This document shows, piece after piece, positions 57,941-58,579 of a DNA stretch of 58,579 nt (positions are counted from its first letter, which is position 1; each line of letters starts with the position of its first letter). The stretch spans positions 1 to 58,579 of the forward strand of contig JAAPAO010000169.1 in the NCBI GenBank assembly GCA_013115145.1, in the 5' to 3' direction. The translations under genes and the position numbers were made by a program. The notes under the pieces are model-generated. The model was given only the letters and a program-made list of their open reading frames with translations. It was not told the DNA's origin and ran no database searches. Source of the DNA: Perkinsus chesapeaki. Its lineage: Eukaryota; Perkinsozoa; Perkinsida; Perkinsidae.

Positions 57941-58579
57941 ACTTCTCTTTCCCAGTAGAGAACCTGGAACAACTTATAGATCGCAGCACGGCTACTGGCA
58001 ACAGGTATGTACTATGCTCAAAATGGTTATCAGTGTTTTTCTTTAGTGGTTGTAATGGGGGAAAGGTAGTCAAGTGTGGAATTTATATTCACACTAGTGG
58101 AATCGTAAAGGAAAGCTTGTACCCTTATATGATATAAGTTATATCGCGAAGGATGGTCAATGTAAACATGATATTGTGGACTTGGAGGCAAATCAGTGTA
58201 TCAAGGTGAGGGAGTGGCTAGTGCCTGCATTTCTGTAGCTAAAAGTTTATTATGCTCAATTAAGAGTCCGATTCTCAGGCAGGCGACATCGAAGGCTGGC
58301 TTGCCATCCCCCCAATGGATGAACTAGCCCTGCGTACCGCCGTCGCAGCAGGACCAGTTTCTGTTCGCATTCATGCCTCAACTTCTCGTTTTCGGAACTA
58401 CAGGTTTGGAATCATAACTTGTAAGCATTGACTGAAGATGGAATTACCGCTATGTGATGTCCCAGCGAGCGAGTGTAGCGAAGGCACCTTGAATCATGCG
58501 GTCTCTGTTGTTGGTTACGGGAAATCTCCAGAAGGTGTTGAGTGAGTTTAACGTTCTATTGCCCAGTTCCACCGACTCA
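57941..58579 (+). CDS. Papain-family (C1) cysteine protease, partial at both ends
   Basis: Exons 57941-58004, 58047-58205, 58279-58420 and 58466-58541 join in frame. They read FSFPVENLEQLIDRSTATGN, SGCNGGKVV, YPYMISYIAKDG, ELALRTAVAAGPVSVRI, FRNYRFGIITS and NHAVSVVGYG. These are the GCNGG, YPY, PVSV and active-site His blocks of cathepsin L-like enzymes, normally lysosomal or secreted. The expected upstream exon with the Gln and nucleophile Cys (CGSCWAF-type) is not found before 57941, where a MITE ends only 100 nt away. The gene is probably 5'-truncated or disrupted, unless the exon lies beyond an intron carrying the MITE. It runs off the window before the active-site Asn. Confidence 0.75.

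Noticed and set aside
1-58579. Dinoflagellate/perkinsid spliced-leader sequence
   Set aside because: I looked for the conserved leader core ahead of gene starts and saw none, so trans-splicing cannot be argued from this window.
1-58579. CRISPR arrays, bacterial operons, prophage
   Set aside because: No regularly spaced direct repeats, and the gene structure is intron-rich and eukaryotic.

Overview
The window is nuclear DNA of a protist. Every gene I could resolve is cut by GT-AG introns of about 40-50 nt, intergenic distances are short, and GC is moderate. Gene content (class I histone deacetylase, mitochondrial FAD glycerol-3-phosphate dehydrogenase, APE1-type endonuclease, tRNA-Gly(CCC), pepsin- and papain-family proteases, small secreted proteins, a WD40 protein resembling ciliary propellers) fits an alveolate, most likely a Perkinsus-like perkinsid. 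That placement is inference from gene style, not from a marker gene.

Layout. 1-1.8 kb: a decayed LTR-retrotransposon protease fragment. 1.78-19.3 kb (minus): two very long, many-exon genes in tandem, each starting with a signal peptide and then encoding mostly coiled coil. Matching motifs (LGLSG, QPLL-EMK, GYWGDW with the same splice phase) show they are paralogues. 19.8-24.6 kb (minus): three smaller unrecognised genes. 25.1-28.5 kb (plus): sparse, with a tRNA-like relic, one unrecognised multi-exon gene and a 74-codon ORF. 28.9-30.9 kb (plus): RlmI-type methyltransferase with a probable organelle presequence. 31.6-36.5 kb (minus): an unrecognised 344-residue ORF and a WD40 protein. 37.3-38.9 kb (minus): AP endonuclease, then tRNA-Gly(CCC). 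39.3-42.8 kb (plus): mitochondrial glycerol-3-phosphate dehydrogenase. 43.1-44.9 kb (plus): Arg/Ser-rich unknown. 45-47.9 kb: no supported gene, but a 49-nt perfect palindrome. 48.0-49.1 kb (plus): pepsin-family protein whose second catalytic Asp is Asn. 50.8-53.3 kb (minus): histone deacetylase. 54.4-55.2 kb (plus): small secreted Cys-containing protein and an unknown ORF. 55.5-57.1 kb (plus): PH-domain protein. 57.4-57.8 kb: MITE with TIRs. 57.9 kb to the end: papain-family protease fragment, without its Cys exon.

The most unusual signal is in the introns. At least six short introns in different genes carry a tRNA T-arm/pol III B-box sequence. A second set shares an almost identical 21-nt segment, once in reverse orientation. 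Together they look like introner-like elements, meaning dispersed sequences that act as introns. Splice junctions here were inferred by reading frame and GT-AG rules only. CDS coordinates run from start to stop codon and include introns.
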